Part shown: piece by piece, positions 62,241-64,000 of the stretch
How positions within the stretch are numbered: position 1 is the stretch's first letter
How the letters are laid out: each line of letters starts with the position of its first letter
Source: Desulfosalsimonas propionicica
Lineage (GTDB): Bacteria > Desulfobacterota > Desulfobacteria > Desulfobacterales > Desulfosalsimonadaceae
Direction: 5' to 3'
Assembly: GCF_013761005.1 (NCBI RefSeq)
Contig: NZ_JACDUS010000003.1
Coordinates: 186,001-250,000, forward strand
DNA length: 64,000 nucleotides
Position numbers and translations under genes: made by a program
Notes under the pieces: generated by a model
Told to the model about the DNA's origin: nothing
What the model saw: only the letters and a program-made list of their open reading frames with translations
The model's database searches: none

Positions 62241-62831
62241 ATGGTATACAAGAAGTCTGTTGACATCCGTCAGGCCGAGGACCTGCTGGCACCCGCGGAA
62301 CGGGGCGTGATTCTGCTGCCGGTATCGGCCATCCGGGAATCGGATCATGCCTTTTTCTGGGCGGCGTTTTTTTTGGCCATTTCCGCCTGTCTGCTGGGGT
62401 CTGCCGCCGCCCTGATGGCAACAGCCTATGAACATCAGCCCTTTATCATCATGATCGAGGCGTTCGGGGCCATGTTTCTGATATTTTTCGCGGCGTTTTT
62501 GTTCCGCGGCATGCAGATCCGCAGAAAGTCCAGGGCGCGGGAACAGCGCAGGCTGGCCAGGCAGATTGTATACCCCTATGCCGAAAATGGGGGTCATAAG
62601 CAGGAGTTTGAAACCAGCCGGCTTCAGGACACCATCCGAAAGGAGTTTGGCGACGGCAATGCCCGCAGCCGCCAGGAGGTAATCGGCATTCTTTCCGGAA
62701 TGTCCACTGAAGACGTGGATGTGGGCACTTTAAACGAGGTGGTCGACACCCTGGTCAAGGCCGGGCTGTTTACGGAAACCGAAAACAACGGCAAAACCCT
62801 TCTGGCCTACAACAAGCCGGCCGAAGCCTGA
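62241..62831 (+). CDS. Hypothetical membrane protein with C-terminal helical domain
   Basis: Not recognised as a named family. The 196-residue protein has two adjacent membrane segments (FFWAAFFLAISACLLGSAAAL and FIIMIEAFGAMFLIFFAAFLF), a basic linker (RRKSRAREQRRLARQ) and a soluble C-terminal ~90 residues whose SRLQDTIRKEFGDGNARS ... VVDTLVKAGLFTETENNG pattern resembles a winged helix or small regulatory domain. AAGGAGG precedes the start. The J-domain gene follows 50 bases downstream, so the two may be coexpressed. Confidence 0.7.
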   Translation: MVYKKSVDIRQAEDLLAPAERGVILLPVSAIRESDHAFFWAAFFLAISACLLGSAAALMATAYEHQPFIIMIEAFGAMFLIFFAAFLFRGMQIRRKSRAREQRRLARQIVYPYAENGGHKQEFETSRLQDTIRKEFGDGNARSRQEVIGILSGMSTEDVDVGTLNEVVDTLVKAGLFTETENNGKTLLAYNKPAEA

Positions 62832-62881
62832 TCTGCTTTCCGGGCTTTGCAAAATCCGTACAGCAGACGCATTTTATCGCT

Positions 62882-63907
62882 ATGTACATTGCAAAGAAAA
62901 GGACCCGAAGGGGCACCCGTTATTTCCTGCGGCAAAGCGTTGGGCGCCGGGGTGCGCTCAAAAGCCGGCATCTTTTTGACCTTGGCGGCAATCCGGCCGA
63001 CTACCTGGTATATCCGGACGACGGGTGCGCTTTTTACGTGCACGAAGATTTGTGCGACCGGCTCCTTGAGCTGGGTGTGGATCCGGACAACGACGAGCTG
63101 GAGCGGGTGTTTTTCCCTTTTCTGGACCCGGAAACCCAGCGGGTCATCCAGGCGTTTTCCCATGATCACCTGACAGCCGGGGCAAAGCAGGAGCTGCGCA
63201 GAAGCGTGAATCAGGCGGAAAAGGGCGCTTTTCACATATTCGACCGCCGCCGGATGCATTATCTGCGGTTTGCCGCGATGGATCAGACCCATATCCGGGC
63301 CGCGCCCGCCAAGATCTACAGAGACCTGCTGGACAAGTCCAGAGATGAGATCGAGCAGTATTTCATGGAAAAAGAAAACATCCTCACCGCCAGGGAAAAG
63401 AAAATCTATCCATATGTGATTTTCAATGTGGCAGACGCCTTTCCCGGGCAGCTGCCGCACAGATATCCCGAAACCCTTCCCCGGGAGCAGGTGGATGAAT
63501 GCTTTCTGGAAGCGGTCTGCCGCTTAAACGCGGATGCCGGGTTCTGGGCGGATCTGGGCTGCACCGACGGATTAAATGAGTATCTGATCCGGTACGTGTG
63601 CTGGTTTTTTGACAACGAGTTTTCCCAGGGCGCTTACCTGGAAGAATGGATCCGGGAATGGATGGACAGGCGCCGGACATTTCAGGCCCCGCCTGCCAAA
63701 AACCGCATGGAAAAAGATGAAGCGGTTGCGGTCATGGGCATTTCAGCGCACGCGTTTTCCGGTTATACGGTCAAAACCCTCACCCGCCAGTACCGGCGCA
63801 TGGCCCGGCGCCATCACCCGGATCACGGCGGGGACCATGAAGGCTTTATCCGCTTAAACCGCGCCTTTGAAACCCTGCTGGCCCGGTTGCGCTCCGGTAT
63901 CAGATAA
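62882..63907 (+). CDS. J-domain (DnaJ-like) protein with unidentified N-terminal region
   Basis: The 341-residue protein ends with a J-domain (about residues 276-335). It has YRRMARRHHPDHGGDHEGFI with the invariant HPD motif, preceded by an alpha-helical segment and AVAVMGISAHAF in place of the usual DYYxxLGV. Such proteins stimulate Hsp70 ATPases. The first ~270 residues match no family I recognise; they include RFLRQ-like basic strands and FDRRRMHYLRFAAMDQTHIR. Its stop codon region overlaps the end of a minus-strand gene by 8 bases. Confidence 0.75.
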   Translation: MYIAKKRTRRGTRYFLRQSVGRRGALKSRHLFDLGGNPADYLVYPDDGCAFYVHEDLCDRLLELGVDPDNDELERVFFPFLDPETQRVIQAFSHDHLTAGAKQELRRSVNQAEKGAFHIFDRRRMHYLRFAAMDQTHIRAAPAKIYRDLLDKSRDEIEQYFMEKENILTAREKKIYPYVIFNVADAFPGQLPHRYPETLPREQVDECFLEAVCRLNADAGFWADLGCTDGLNEYLIRYVCWFFDNEFSQGAYLEEWIREWMDRRRTFQAPPAKNRMEKDEAVAVMGISAHAFSGYTVKTLTRQYRRMARRHHPDHGGDHEGFIRLNRAFETLLARLRSGIR

Positions 63908-64000
63908 TTTCAATGGATTCAGCCTCCATGAGAGCCGTTGCATGATCTGTTGAAACGGCATAGGAAATATCGGTTTTAATCGGGGTATCAGTGCTTTTGA
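63900..64000 (-). CDS. C-terminal fragment of an unidentified gene (continues beyond window)
   Basis: The minus-strand frame that ends with a TGA at 63902-63900 is open to the window edge and reads ...SYAVSTDHATALMEAESIEII, about 33 residues. It overlaps the J-domain gene stop by 8 bases, a usual convergent arrangement, and has normal-looking composition. The fragment is too short to name. Confidence 0.5.
   Translation of the reverse strand, partial: KSTDTPIKTDISYAVSTDHATALMEAESIEII

Overview
The window reads as a chromosomal segment (roughly 55-60 % GC by eye) of an anaerobic, metabolically versatile bacterium, most likely a sulfate-reducing Desulfobacterota member of the Desulfobacterales type. 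That placement is inference from gene content: anaerobic GlpA/GlpB without the aerobic GlpD, many acyl-CoA ligases and acyl-CoA enzymes, a CoA-transferase/GNAT fusion, a molybdopterin oxidoreductase with a ferredoxin subunit, and many intergenic palindromic repeats. There is no rRNA, tRNA, CRISPR array, prophage or transposase gene.

Layout. 1-2.2 kb: end of a DMT permease, a crotonase and a metallo-beta-lactamase-fold hydrolase. 2.2-14.5 kb: a glycerol island with glpA-glpB-glpK on the minus strand, divergent glpR, then glpS-glpT-glpP-glpQ-glpU-glpV, an ABC glycerol importer of the type described in Rhizobium, closed by a strong terminator. 14.5-17.5 kb: an M24 peptidase and a GAF-PAS-LuxR regulator. 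17.6-26.6 kb: a Liv-type ABC importer interleaved with two acyl-CoA synthetase genes and a UspA gene, probably for uptake and activation of an organic acid. 26.5-34.9 kb: CoA-transferase/GNAT fusion, another acyl-CoA ligase, an IclR regulator, an MFS permease and an acyl-CoA dehydrogenase. 34.9-40.9 kb: a spermidine-synthase-like protein with an S4 RNA-binding protein, bifunctional PutA, and a DUF4124/trypsin-like protease. 41.0-46.7 kb: a minus-strand operon of radical SAM protein, SDR, sirtuin, ferredoxin-nitroreductase, ThDP enzyme and methyltransferase. 46.7-52.3 kb: repeat-rich DNA around a porin and a DeaD helicase. 52.3-56.8 kb: MEDS sensor plus hybrid kinase, cold-shock protein and RhlE helicase. 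56.9-61.8 kb: a redox operon (molybdopterin subunit, ferredoxin subunit, OYE/dienoyl-CoA-reductase-like flavoprotein). 62.2-64 kb: a membrane protein, a J-domain protein and the end of an unidentified gene.

How the parts may work together. Glycerol would enter through GlpSTPQUV, be phosphorylated by GlpK and oxidised by GlpAB, under GlpR. ATTTTCGAAAAT-like palindromes lie at both glp promoters. Several acyl-CoA ligases, the crotonase, the acyl-CoA dehydrogenase and the CoA-transferase suggest oxidation of organic acids. A GNAT domain and a sirtuin in the same window may point to lysine-acylation control of such enzymes.

The most unusual signal is non-coding. There are three palindromic element families: a ~156-bp MITE-like element (three full copies, one internally deleted, one lone end); a 120-bp hairpin in two almost identical copies; and long hairpins with conserved outer arms and core but a different inner hairpin in each copy. 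The last two families share a core (CATTGAGCG ... CGGTCAG ... GGAGC), so they may be branches of one undescribed superfamily. Heptanucleotide tracts and decaying copies of a radical SAM gene start occupy the same kind of DNA.
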